Shown here in pieces: positions 7,224 to 14,798 of a DNA stretch of 18,054 bases. The position numbers and the translations under genes were made by a program. How positions within the stretch are numbered: position 1 is the first letter of the stretch; each line of letters opens with the position of its first letter. Source of the DNA: Zoogloeaceae bacterium (GTDB taxonomy: Bacteria > Pseudomonadota > Gammaproteobacteria > Burkholderiales > Rhodocyclaceae); the NCBI GenBank assembly GCA_031274855.1, contig JAISPO010000164.1, positions 1 through 18,054 on the forward strand, in the 5' to 3' direction. Under the pieces are notes generated by a model that was given only the letters and a program-made list of their open reading frames with translations, had not been told where the DNA came from and ran no database searches.

Positions 7224-7250
7224 TATATTCGATTGGGTGGCATATGTCCA
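7222..7250 (-). promoter_or_regulatory. Predicted promoter of the toxin-antitoxin operon
   Basis: On the minus strand TGGACA (7250-7245) and TATAGT (7227-7222) are separated by exactly 17 bases; each is one base from the sigma-70 consensus. Transcription would begin near 7215, inside the palindrome, with a leader of about 22 bases to the antitoxin ATG. This is the best-formed promoter seen in the window. Confidence 0.65.
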
Positions 7251-7275
7251 ATGCGGTCCAATGTGGTCCAGTGCG
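7246..7275. repeat. Three 10-bp direct repeats (iterated motif)
   Basis: GTCCAATGCG, GTCCAATGTG and GTCCAGTGCG follow one another without gaps at 7246-7255, 7256-7265 and 7266-7275. The 10-base period is close to one helical turn, so the three motifs face the same side of the DNA. The first overlaps the predicted -35 box of the toxin-antitoxin promoter. A binding-site array or simple slippage repeat are both possible. Confidence 0.6.
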
Positions 7276-7330
7276 GCGGCTTGGACTGAGCGTAGCGCAG
7301 CAAACTCCAACGCAAATCGGAGAGCTGGCA

Positions 7331-7366
7331 TAAAATCCACAACCTTTACGCAGTGTTTACGCAGTG
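7331..7366 (+). promoter_or_regulatory. Possible pheA promoter and 11-bp tandem duplication in the leader
   Basis: TAAAAT at 7331-7336 is a fair -10 box, but no good -35 lies at the right distance. Downstream, TTTACGCAGTG occurs twice in tandem (7345-7355 and 7356-7366), just before the GTG start of pheA. This would give an aromatic-operon leader of about 30 bases, too short to hold a leader-peptide attenuator. Confidence 0.35.
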
Positions 7367-7373
7367 AAAGATT

Positions 7374-8468
7374 GTGAAAACGGAACTTAACGAGCAGGAA
7401 GAGTTAACCGGACTTCGTCAGCGCATCGACGCGCTTGATGATGAGATGCTGCGCCTGCTTTCTGAGCGGGCGCAGCTTGCGCATCGTATCGGCGCGATCA
7501 AGCGGGGCAGTTTTCTTTATCGGCCTGAGCGTGAGGCGCAGGTGCTGCGGCGCATTGCCGAGGCCAATCCAGGGCCGCTGCCGGAGGCGGCGATTCGCAT
7601 CATTTACCGCGAGATTATGTCGGCCTGCCTGTCGCTTGAGCAGCCGCTGAGAATCGCCTATTTCGGTCCGGCAGGCACTTTCACCGAGAGCGCGGCCCAA
7701 AAGCAGTTTGGCTCGTCGCCGTCGTTCACGCCGTTCATTACCATCGACGATGTTTTCCGCGCCGTCGAGTCGGGCAATGCCGATTATGGCGTTGTGCCGG
7801 TGGAAAATTCTACCGAGGGCGCGGTCGGGCGGACGCTCGATCTGTTGCTGACTTCGCCGCTGAAAATATGCGGCGAGGTCAATTTGCGCATTCATCAAAA
7901 TTTGATGTCGAAAGCGGCTTCGGCCGAACAGCTCACGCGGCTATATTCACATGCGCAATCGCTGGCGCAGTGCCACGACTGGCTGAACCGCAATCTGCCC
8001 AATGTGCCGCGCGTGCCTGTCGCCAGCAATGCCGAGGCGGCCTGGCTGGCTGCGCAGGAGCCGGCTGCGGGCGCTATCGCGGGCGAGGCGGCGGCCCGCC
8101 TGTATGAACTCAATGTGCTTGCCGCCAATATCGAGGACGACCCGAACAACACCACCCACTTTCTGGTGCTGGCCGCTCACGATGCCGCGCCTTCGGGCAA
8201 CGACAAAACCTCCTTCGTCTGTTCGGCGCAGAACAAACCCGGAGCGGTGCATGATTTGCTGACGCCGCTCAAAACGCATGGCGTTTCCATGAGCAAGCTT
8301 GAATCGCGGCCCGCGCGCGGTTTCGGCGAATCGCGCTGGGCCTATGTGTTTTTCATCGACATCGACGGTCATCGTCAGGAACCGGCCATCGCCCGCGCGC
8401 TGGACGACATGCGCGACGCAGTCGGTTTTCTCAAGGAGCTTGGCTCCTATCCCAAAACTTCTTCCTGA
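7374..8468 (+). CDS. pheA: Bifunctional chorismate mutase / prephenate dehydratase
   Basis: This 364-residue enzyme converts chorismate to prephenate and then to phenylpyruvate for phenylalanine synthesis. Residues 10-90 form an AroQ-type chorismate mutase (LRQRIDALDDEMLRLLSERA). Residues about 92-272 are the prephenate dehydratase, opening with IAYFGPAGTFTESAA and carrying VPVENSTEGAVGRTLD. A C-terminal ACT domain (about 283-360) has NKPGAV and the phenylalanine-sensing ESRP motif at 310-313, implying feedback inhibition. The usual catalytic Thr-Arg-Phe appears here as Thr261-His262-Phe263: threonine kept, arginine replaced. The start is GTG; no in-frame ATG occurs before residue 21, inside the mutase domain. 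The ribosome-binding site is weak. It opens the aromatic gene cluster. Confidence 0.95.
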   Translation: MKTELNEQEELTGLRQRIDALDDEMLRLLSERAQLAHRIGAIKRGSFLYRPEREAQVLRRIAEANPGPLPEAAIRIIYREIMSACLSLEQPLRIAYFGPAGTFTESAAQKQFGSSPSFTPFITIDDVFRAVESGNADYGVVPVENSTEGAVGRTLDLLLTSPLKICGEVNLRIHQNLMSKAASAEQLTRLYSHAQSLAQCHDWLNRNLPNVPRVPVASNAEAAWLAAQEPAAGAIAGEAAARLYELNVLAANIEDDPNNTTHFLVLAAHDAAPSGNDKTSFVCSAQNKPGAVHDLLTPLKTHGVSMSKLESRPARGFGESRWAYVFFIDIDGHRQEPAIARALDDMRDAVGFLKELGSYPKTSS

Positions 8469-8477
8469 AGGCCTTTC

Positions 8478-9569
8478 ATGAGCATCGCGCAACAGGCACC
8501 GGACAACATTCGCTCCATTTCGCCCTACATCCCGGGCAGGCCGATTACTGAAGTGGCGCGTGAACTCGGCATTCCGGTCGACAAAATCGTCAAGCTGGCC
8601 TCCAACGAAAACCCGCTCGGCATGAGCCCCCGCGCCCGCGCGGCAGTCGAAAAGGCGTTGACCGGCGTTGAACGCTATCCCGATCAGTTTGGATTAATTG
8701 CCGCGCTGACCGCCCGTAGCGGGCTGGCGGCGGAACAGTTCGTGCTGGGTAACGGCTCCAATGACGTGCTCGATCTCGCGGCGCGGGTGTTCATCGCGCC
8801 GGGCCGCTCCGCCGTGTTTTCGCAGCACGCCTTCGCGGTCTATCCGCTGGCCACCATCAGCGCGGGCGGCGCCTGCATCGTCACGCCGGCCAAACATTAT
8901 GGTCACGATCTGGCGGCCATGCGGGCGGCGATTCGCCCCGACACGCGCCTGGTCTGGATGGCGAACCCGAACAATCCGACCGGCAATTTCCTGCCCCCTG
9001 ACGAAATCAGGGCCTTCCTTGCCGCCGTGCCTGCCGATGTCGCAGTGGTGCTCGACGAGGCGTACAACGAATATCTGCCGCCAACGGAGCGCGTCGATAC
9101 GCTGGGCTGGATCAAGGATTATCCGAACCTGATTGTCACGCGCACTTTCTCGAAAATTTACGGGCTGGCCGGTTTGCGCGTCGGTTATGCGGCGGCTTCC
9201 GCCGAAGTGGCTGATTTGATGAACCGCGTGCGGCAGCCGTTCAATGTCAACAATCTCGCCATCGCAGCGGCGGAAGCCGCGCTTGATGACCATGCCTTCC
9301 TTGCCGAGAGCTACGAGCTTAACCGGCGCGGCATGGAGCAGCTTGTCGCCGGTTTCAAACGCTTGGGGCTGGAACACATTCCGTCGCATGGCAATTTCGT
9401 CGCCGTGCGGGTTGGCGATGCCGCCGCAGTCAACCAAAAATTGTTGCGGCAGGGCGTGATTGTCCGGCCCATCGCCGGTTACGGCCTGCCTCAGCATTTG
9501 CGTATCACCATCGGGCTGGAGCGCGAAAACGCCCGCTGCCTCGAAGCCTTGGAGCAGGCGCTGCGATGA
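8478..9569 (+). CDS. hisC: Histidinol-phosphate aminotransferase family (possible aromatic aminotransferase)
   Basis: This 363-residue, class I/II, PLP-dependent aminotransferase of the HisC family shows the signatures SNENPLG, NPNNPTGN and TFSKIYGLAGLRVGYA, with Lys226 as the PLP lysine. HisC transaminates imidazole-acetol phosphate in histidine synthesis, but paralogues in aromatic clusters can act on phenylpyruvate, hydroxyphenylpyruvate or prephenate. Its position between pheA and tyrA, with no other his gene in view, suggests the aromatic role, alone or in addition; sequence alone does not settle it. It lies 9 bp after pheA with a GAAGG ribosome-binding site and overlaps tyrA by 4 bp (ATGA). 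Confidence 0.9.
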   Translation: MSIAQQAPDNIRSISPYIPGRPITEVARELGIPVDKIVKLASNENPLGMSPRARAAVEKALTGVERYPDQFGLIAALTARSGLAAEQFVLGNGSNDVLDLAARVFIAPGRSAVFSQHAFAVYPLATISAGGACIVTPAKHYGHDLAAMRAAIRPDTRLVWMANPNNPTGNFLPPDEIRAFLAAVPADVAVVLDEAYNEYLPPTERVDTLGWIKDYPNLIVTRTFSKIYGLAGLRVGYAAASAEVADLMNRVRQPFNVNNLAIAAAEAALDDHAFLAESYELNRRGMEQLVAGFKRLGLEHIPSHGNFVAVRVGDAAAVNQKLLRQGVIVRPIAGYGLPQHLRITIGLERENARCLEALEQALR

Positions 9570-10447
9570 GCGGCAAGGTCGTCATTTGCGGCGTTGGGCT
9601 GATCGGCGGCTCTTTCGCGCTGGCGATCAAATCTGTTTTTGCGTCGCGTCGCTGTCCGAAAATCGTGGGCATGGGGCGCAGCCGGGCGACGCTTGCCGAA
9701 GCCTTGCGCCTGGGCGTGATCGACGAAATCGGCGCGGACTGGGCCAGCGCGTTGAAAGGCGCCGATCTGGTCTTGCTCGGTATGCCGGTCGGCCAGATGG
9801 CGCAAACGATGCAGGCGCTGCTGCCGCATCTGGAACCGCAAACCATCGTGACCGACGGCGGCAGTACCAAGGCGGATGTCGTCGCTGCCGCGCGGGCGGC
9901 TTTCGGCAGCAGGATCGGCCAGTTCGTGCCTGCGCATCCGATTGCCGGCGCGGAAAAAAGCGGCGTTTCGGCAGCCAAAGCCGATCTCTACCTTGACCGG
10001 CGCGTTGTGCTCACGCCCTTGCCGGAAAATTCGCCGGACGCGATTGCCGCAGTACGCGCGGTTTGGGAGTTTTGCGGCGCGCGCGTCTCCACGCTGACGC
10101 CCGATGAGCATGACCGCGTCTTTGCCGCTGTCAGCCATTTGCCGCATCTGCTGGCCTTCGCGCTGGTGCGCGATCTGGCGGTCCGCGATAACGCCGAACA
10201 GCTTTTCGGATTTGCCGCCGGCGGCTTCCGCGATTTCACCCGCATCGCCAGCAGCCACCCCGAAATGTGGCGCGACATTTGTCTCGCCAATCGCAAGGCG
10301 CTGATCGGGGAGGTCGACGCCTACATGACGGAACTGCTCAAAACCCGCGTCCTGCTGGCGACGGCAGACGGGGCCGGTCTGGAAGCGATGTTCGCCGTCG
10401 CCCGCGCCCGGCGCGACGCCTGGCTTGAAACGGTAACGGATAAATAA
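9566..10447 (+). CDS. tyrA: Prephenate (or arogenate) dehydrogenase
   Basis: This 293-residue dehydrogenase catalyses the NAD(P)-dependent oxidative decarboxylation leading to tyrosine. The Rossmann motif GVGLIGGS is at residues 9-16. The family histidines lie in HPIAGAEKSG (His124) and SHLPH (His191 and His194), with a helical dimerisation domain after them. No chorismate mutase or ACT domain is attached, so it is the monofunctional form and shows no obvious allosteric domain. Preference for prephenate or arogenate cannot be decided by eye. It overlaps hisC by 4 bp and the aroA-cmk gene by a single base (TAATG), indicating coupled translation. Confidence 0.94.
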   Translation: MSGKVVICGVGLIGGSFALAIKSVFASRRCPKIVGMGRSRATLAEALRLGVIDEIGADWASALKGADLVLLGMPVGQMAQTMQALLPHLEPQTIVTDGGSTKADVVAAARAAFGSRIGQFVPAHPIAGAEKSGVSAAKADLYLDRRVVLTPLPENSPDAIAAVRAVWEFCGARVSTLTPDEHDRVFAAVSHLPHLLAFALVRDLAVRDNAEQLFGFAAGGFRDFTRIASSHPEMWRDICLANRKALIGEVDAYMTELLKTRVLLATADGAGLEAMFAVARARRDAWLETVTDK

Positions 10448-12390
10448 TGGACACCTTCGACATTCCGCCACTGCAACGGGCGGCAGGCACAGTGCGCCTG
10501 CCCGGTTCCAAAAGCATTTCCAACCGGATGCTTTTGCTGGCGGCGCTTGCGGAAGGCGTGACCGAAATCCACGGCCTGCTCGATTCCGACGATACGCGCG
10601 TCATGCTGGCCACGCTGATGTCTCTCGGCGTCCGGGTCGACCCGTGCGGTGAAGCTGCCTGGCGCGTGTGCGGCGTCGGCGGCCCGTTTCCGGTCAAGCA
10701 GGATGAGTTGTTTCTCGGCAATGCCGGTACGGCCTTCCGGCCCTTGACGGCGGTGCTGGCGATGGGGGGCGGCTACTACAAGCTGTCCGGCGTGCCGCGT
10801 ATGCACGAGCGGCCCATCGGCGATCTTGTCGACGGCCTTCGCCAGATCGGCGCGGATGTGCGCTATCTCGGCAAGGAAGGTTTCCCGCCGCTGGGAATCC
10901 GGCCTGCCGTGCTTTCGCTCAACGCGCCCATCCGCGTGCGCGGCGATGTGTCCTCCCAGTTTCTGACTTCCCTGTTGATGGCGTTGCCGCTGGCGGGGCG
11001 GCAGGCCGTGATTGAAGTGACCACCGAACTGATTTCAAAGCCCTACATCGAAATCACCCTCAAGCTGATGGCGCGCTTCGGCGTCGAAGTCGAGCGGGAG
11101 GGCTGGTGGCGGTTCAGGATTGCCGAAGGGCAGCGTTACCGCAGTCCGGGTGTCGCGCGTGTCGAAAGCGATGCTTCGAGCGCCTCTTACTTCCTCGCGG
11201 CCGGCGCGATTGGCGGCGGGCCGGTGCGCGTCGAAGGCGTTGGCCGCAGCAGCATTCAGGGCGATGTCAAGTTTGCCGAGGTGCTGGCCGCGCTCGGCGC
11301 GCAGATCACTTGGGGCGAGAACTTCATCGAAGCGCGCGCGCCTGCGAGCGGCAAATTGCGCGCCTTCGATCTCGATCTCAATCACATTCCCGATGCGGCG
11401 ATGACGCTGGCCGTCGCGGCGCTGTTCGCCGACGGCCCCTGCATACTGCGCAACATCGGCTCATGGCGCGTCAAGGAGACTGACCGCATTACCGCGATGG
11501 CGACCGAATTACGCAAGCTGGGCGCGATCGTCGAGACGGGGGTTAACTGGATGGGCGTCTTGCCGCCATCGGCGCTGACCGCAAACGCCGTCATCAGCAC
11601 CTACGACGATCATCGCATGGCGATGTGTTTTTCGCTGGCGGCGCTGGCCGGTGTGCCGGTGCGCATTAACGATCCGCAGTGTGTGGCCAAGACTTTCCCC
11701 GATTACTTCGCCTGCTTTGGCCGCATCACCGCGCCGGTGATTGCCATCGACGGCCCTTCGGCTTCGGGCAAAGGTACTGTGGCGCGGCAAGTGGCGCAGG
11801 CGCTGGGCTACCGCCTTCTCGACAGCGGAATGCTCTATCGCCTGACGGCGCTGGCGGCGCTGCGCTCCGATGTGACGCCGGACGGCGAGGCCGCCATGGC
11901 GCAAGTGGCGGCCAGCCTGCCCGCCGAATTCGTGGGCGAGCGCATCCGGCTCGACGGCGACGATGTCACCGACGCGATCCGGGCCGAGGTCGTCGGCGTC
12001 GGCGCTTCCAGAGTTGCGGCCATGCCCGTCGTGCGCGCGGCCCTGCTCGAACGCCAGCGCGCCTACCGGCAACTGCCTGGACTGGTGGCGGATGGCCGCG
12101 ACATGGGCTCCTGCGTATTTCCAGATGCGCAGGTCAAGGTGTTTCTGACCGCCTCGGCTGAAATTCGGGCCGAACGGCGTTATAAGCAGTTGATCGAAAA
12201 GGGAATGCCTGCTAACATGCACACCCTTTTGCAGGATCTGCGTGAGCGGGATGCCCGTGATGCCGCGCGAGCGGTGGCGCCCCTCAGGCAATGCGCCGAT
12301 GCCGAATTGCTGGATACCTCCGCAATGAGCATCGACCAAGCGGTAGCCGCCGTCATTGATCTGGTTCGACGCAAGCTGCCGTTGCAGTAA
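10447..12390 (+). CDS. aroA-cmk: EPSP synthase - cytidylate kinase fusion
   Basis: This is one 647-residue open frame encoding two enzymes. Residues 1-428 are EPSP synthase (AroA), which joins shikimate-3-phosphate to PEP: PGSKSISNR at 19-27, LFLGNAGTAFRPL at 88-100 (the class I, glyphosate-sensitive type), and KETDRI at 343-348. AroA ends at its usual TFPDYFACFGRI, and residues 430-647 begin at once with cytidylate kinase (PVIAIDGPSASGKGT, P-loop 436-444), followed by DSGMLYR, GRDMGSCVFPDA and the C-terminal RDARD...LLDTS. Cmk phosphorylates CMP and dCMP. There is essentially no linker, as if the aroA stop and cmk start had been lost. A GTG at 11737 could start a free Cmk, but no ribosome-binding site is evident. 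rpsA follows, as in the usual cmk-rpsA order. Confidence 0.95.
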   Translation: MDTFDIPPLQRAAGTVRLPGSKSISNRMLLLAALAEGVTEIHGLLDSDDTRVMLATLMSLGVRVDPCGEAAWRVCGVGGPFPVKQDELFLGNAGTAFRPLTAVLAMGGGYYKLSGVPRMHERPIGDLVDGLRQIGADVRYLGKEGFPPLGIRPAVLSLNAPIRVRGDVSSQFLTSLLMALPLAGRQAVIEVTTELISKPYIEITLKLMARFGVEVEREGWWRFRIAEGQRYRSPGVARVESDASSASYFLAAGAIGGGPVRVEGVGRSSIQGDVKFAEVLAALGAQITWGENFIEARAPASGKLRAFDLDLNHIPDAAMTLAVAALFADGPCILRNIGSWRVKETDRITAMATELRKLGAIVETGVNWMGVLPPSALTANAVISTYDDHRMAMCFSLAALAGVPVRINDPQCVAKTFPDYFACFGRITAPVIAIDGPSASGKGTVARQVAQALGYRLLDSGMLYRLTALAALRSDVTPDGEAAMAQVAASLPAEFVGERIRLDGDDVTDAIRAEVVGVGASRVAAMPVVRAALLERQRAYRQLPGLVADGRDMGSCVFPDAQVKVFLTASAEIRAERRYKQLIEKGMPANMHTLLQDLRERDARDAARAVAPLRQCADAELLDTSAMSIDQAVAAVIDLVRRKLPLQ

Positions 12391-12397
12391 CGGGTGT

Positions 12398-12419
12398 CGC
12401 GGAATCGCCCGATTCCGCG
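12398..12419. promoter_or_regulatory. Hairpin in the cmk-rpsA gap
   Basis: CGCGGAATCG (12398-12407) is followed after two bases by its exact complement (12410-12419). In RNA the innermost pairs would open to give a loop of about 4-6 bases. No T-run follows, so it is a weak candidate for a terminator; an RNA processing or regulatory structure in the S1 leader is equally possible. The remaining 65 bases to rpsA contain no clear promoter. Confidence 0.55.
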
Positions 12420-12484
12420 GCGTTCATTAACCAACCCGCCGATGGCTTTGCTGTCCGGCGGCCAAACTGAAAGTCAAGTCAATA

Positions 12485-14197
12485 ATGTCTGCTGCTACCT
12501 CCACCGCTTCCGTCAATCCCAACGAATCCTTTGCCGCGCTGTTCGCGGAGAGCCTTGAGCGCCAGGAAATGCGCGCCGGCGAAGTCATCACGGCGGAAGT
12601 CGTCCGCGTCGACCAGAGTTTTGTTGTCGTCAACGCGGGCCTCAAGTCCGAGTCCTTCATCTCGGCTGAAGAATTCAAGAACGATCGGGGTGAACTCGAA
12701 GTTCAACCCGGCGATTTCGTTCAAGTCGCCATCGAAATGCTCGAAGACGGCTACGGCGAGACCCGCCTGTCGCGCGACAAGGCCAAGCGCATTGCCGCCT
12801 GGAACGATCTCGACAAGGCGCTGGGCGAACAGGCGCTGATCAAGGGTGTCATTACCGGCAAGGTCAAGGGCGGTCTCACCGTCATGACCAACGGCATTCG
12901 CGCCTTCCTGCCGGGCTCGCTGGTCGATACCCGTCCGGTCAAGGACACCACGCCCTATGAAGGCCGCGAATTCGAATTCAAAGTCATCAAGCTCGACCGC
13001 AAGCGCAACAACGTCGTGCTGTCGCGGCGTGCCGTGCTCGAAGCCGGTATGGGCGAAGAGCGTCAGAAGCTGGTCGATAATTTGCAGGAAGGCACCATCA
13101 TCAAGGGCATCGTCAAGAACATCACCGACTACGGCGCTTTCGTCGATCTCGGCGGCATTGACGGCCTGCTGCACATCACCGATCTGGCCTGGCGTCGTGT
13201 GCGTCATCCGTCGGAAGTGCTCAACGTTGGCGACGAAGTTACCGCCAAGGTGCTCAAGTTCGATCAGGACAAGAATCGCGTCTCGCTGGGCATGAAACAG
13301 CTTGGCGAAGACCCGTGGTCCGGCATCGCCCGCCGCTATCCGTCCGGCACCCGCCTGTTCGGCAAGGTCACCAACCTGACCGACTATGGTTCCTTTGTCG
13401 AAATCGAACAGGGCATCGAAGGTCTGGTGCACGTTTCGGAAATGGACTGGACCAACAAGAACATCCACCCGTCCAAGGTCGTTCAACTCGGCGATGAAGT
13501 CGAGGTGATGATTCTGGAAATCGACGAAGAACGCCGCCGCATTTCGCTGGGCATGAAGCAGTGCCAGCCCAATCCGTGGGACGAGTTCGCCATGAACCAC
13601 AAGAAGGGCGACAAGGTGCGGGGCGCGATCAAGTCGATTACCGACTTCGGCATTTTCATCGGCCTGCCCGGCGGCATTGACGGCCTCGTGCATTTGTCCG
13701 ACCTGTCCTGGTCGGCGGCTGGCGAAGAAGCCAAGCAGAACTACAAGAAGGGCGATGAAGTCGAGGCCATCGTGCTGTCGATTGATGTCGAGAAGGAGCG
13801 CATTTCGCTTGGCATCAAGCAGATGGACGGCGACCCCTTCACCAGCTTCGTGGCGACCCACGACAAGAACAGCATCGTCAAGGGCATCGTCAAGTCGATT
13901 GACGCCCGCGGCGCCGTGATTGATCTGGGCAGCGATGTCGAAGGCTATCTGCGCGCTTCCGAGTTCTCGCGCGATCGTGTGGAAGATTTGCGCGCGATGC
14001 TGAAGGAAGGCGACGAAGTCGAAGCCCTGATTATCAACGTCGACCGCAAGACCCGTTCGCTCAATCTGTCGATCAAGGCCAAGGATCAGGTCGAGCAGAA
14101 CGAGGCGATGCAGAAGCTGGCGGCCAGCAGCAACAACGCCAGCAGCGGCACTACCAATCTCGGCGCGTTGCTCAAGGCCAAGCTCAATCAACAGTAA
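12485..14197 (+). CDS. rpsA: 30S ribosomal protein S1
   Basis: This 570-residue RNA-binding protein recruits mRNA to the 30S subunit, especially messages with weak ribosome-binding sites. Six S1 (OB-fold) repeats can be followed from about residue 30 to 535; the later ones share the GxVxxITDYGAFVDL...GLLHITDL pattern and end in RISLGMKQ-type strands. The tail after residue 540 is low-complexity (SSNNASSG). The length is close to the 557 residues of E. coli S1. The start has only a poor Shine-Dalgarno match, as expected for rpsA, which in E. coli is translated without one and is autoregulated by S1. It lies between cmk and ihfB as in other proteobacteria. Confidence 0.97.
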   Translation: MSAATSTASVNPNESFAALFAESLERQEMRAGEVITAEVVRVDQSFVVVNAGLKSESFISAEEFKNDRGELEVQPGDFVQVAIEMLEDGYGETRLSRDKAKRIAAWNDLDKALGEQALIKGVITGKVKGGLTVMTNGIRAFLPGSLVDTRPVKDTTPYEGREFEFKVIKLDRKRNNVVLSRRAVLEAGMGEERQKLVDNLQEGTIIKGIVKNITDYGAFVDLGGIDGLLHITDLAWRRVRHPSEVLNVGDEVTAKVLKFDQDKNRVSLGMKQLGEDPWSGIARRYPSGTRLFGKVTNLTDYGSFVEIEQGIEGLVHVSEMDWTNKNIHPSKVVQLGDEVEVMILEIDEERRRISLGMKQCQPNPWDEFAMNHKKGDKVRGAIKSITDFGIFIGLPGGIDGLVHLSDLSWSAAGEEAKQNYKKGDEVEAIVLSIDVEKERISLGIKQMDGDPFTSFVATHDKNSIVKGIVKSIDARGAVIDLGSDVEGYLRASEFSRDRVEDLRAMLKEGDEVEALIINVDRKTRSLNLSIKAKDQVEQNEAMQKLAASSNNASSGTTNLGALLKAKLNQQ

Positions 14198-14225
14198 CCG
14201 TTTGAGACTGCACGGGGAGGCTGCC

Positions 14226-14513
14226 ATGACCAAATCCGATCTCATCATCCGGCTTTCGGAACGTTTTCCGCAACTGGTTGCCAGAGATGCCGATTTTGCG
14301 GTGAAGGTCATTCTCGATGCGATGGCTACGACGCTTTCCCGTAGCGACCGCATCGAGATTCGCGGTTTTGGCAGCTTCGCGCTCAACTATCGTCCGCCCA
14401 GAACCGGCCGCAATCCGAAGTCGGGCGACAAAGTGGAAGTGCCGGCCAAGCATGTGCCGCATTTCAAAGCCGGCAAGGATTTGCGGGAACGCGTGGATGG
14501 GCGCAGCGCCTGA
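14226..14513 (+). CDS. ihfB: Integration host factor subunit beta
   Basis: This 95-residue DNA-bending protein of the HU/IHF family partners with IhfA. It bends DNA sharply in recombination, replication and transcription. The N-terminal MTKSDLIIRLSERFP dimerisation helix and the DNA-intercalating arm RPPRTGRNPKSGDKVEVP match IhfB rather than HU, and the length is as expected (94 in E. coli). I chose the ATG at 14226 because GGGGAGG lies 5 bases upstream; an in-frame ATG at 14202 would add eight residues that do not fit the family. It follows rpsA by 28 bp, the usual rpsA-ihfB arrangement. Confidence 0.96.
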   Translation: MTKSDLIIRLSERFPQLVARDADFAVKVILDAMATTLSRSDRIEIRGFGSFALNYRPPRTGRNPKSGDKVEVPAKHVPHFKAGKDLRERVDGRSA

Positions 14514-14534
14514 CCGGCGTTAGTCGGAGGTGCC

Positions 14535-14798
14535 ATGAAAATATTTGTCTGGCTGGTGCGCTTGGCGGTATTCGTCGCGATCTTTGGGCTGGCGATCAAA
14601 AACAGCGGGCCGGTCGATTTGCGTTTCTATCTTGATAACGTCTGGCAGGCGCCGCTATCGGTCGTGATCCTGCTTGCCTTTGCCGCGGGCATTGCCGCCG
14701 GTCTGCTTGTCCCCGCTTTCATGCTGGCGCGTCAAGCGCATGAGTTGCGCCGCTTGCGCAAGCGCGTGGGCGTGACTGAAACAGAAGAAGACAAATGA
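14535..14798 (+). CDS. lapA: LapA family inner-membrane protein
   Basis: This 87-residue protein of the LapA (DUF1049) family has two predicted membrane helices at about residues 4-22 and 42-66, joined by the family's KNSGPVDLRFYL loop, and a basic cytoplasmic tail (HELRRLRKRVG). In E. coli LapA is made with LapB and contributes to lipopolysaccharide assembly; its biochemical role is not well defined. A CGGAGG ribosome-binding site precedes the ATG. The 4-bp overlap with lapB (ATGA) points to coupled translation. Confidence 0.88.
   Translation: MKIFVWLVRLAVFVAIFGLAIKNSGPVDLRFYLDNVWQAPLSVVILLAFAAGIAAGLLVPAFMLARQAHELRRLRKRVGVTETEEDK

Noticed and set aside
11734..11742. AroA-Cmk fusion as a sequencing frameshift
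   Set aside because: Both domains are complete and in the same frame, and the junction reads ITAPVIAIDG with no missing or extra residues. An error would have to remove a stop exactly in frame, which is less likely, though reads should still be checked.
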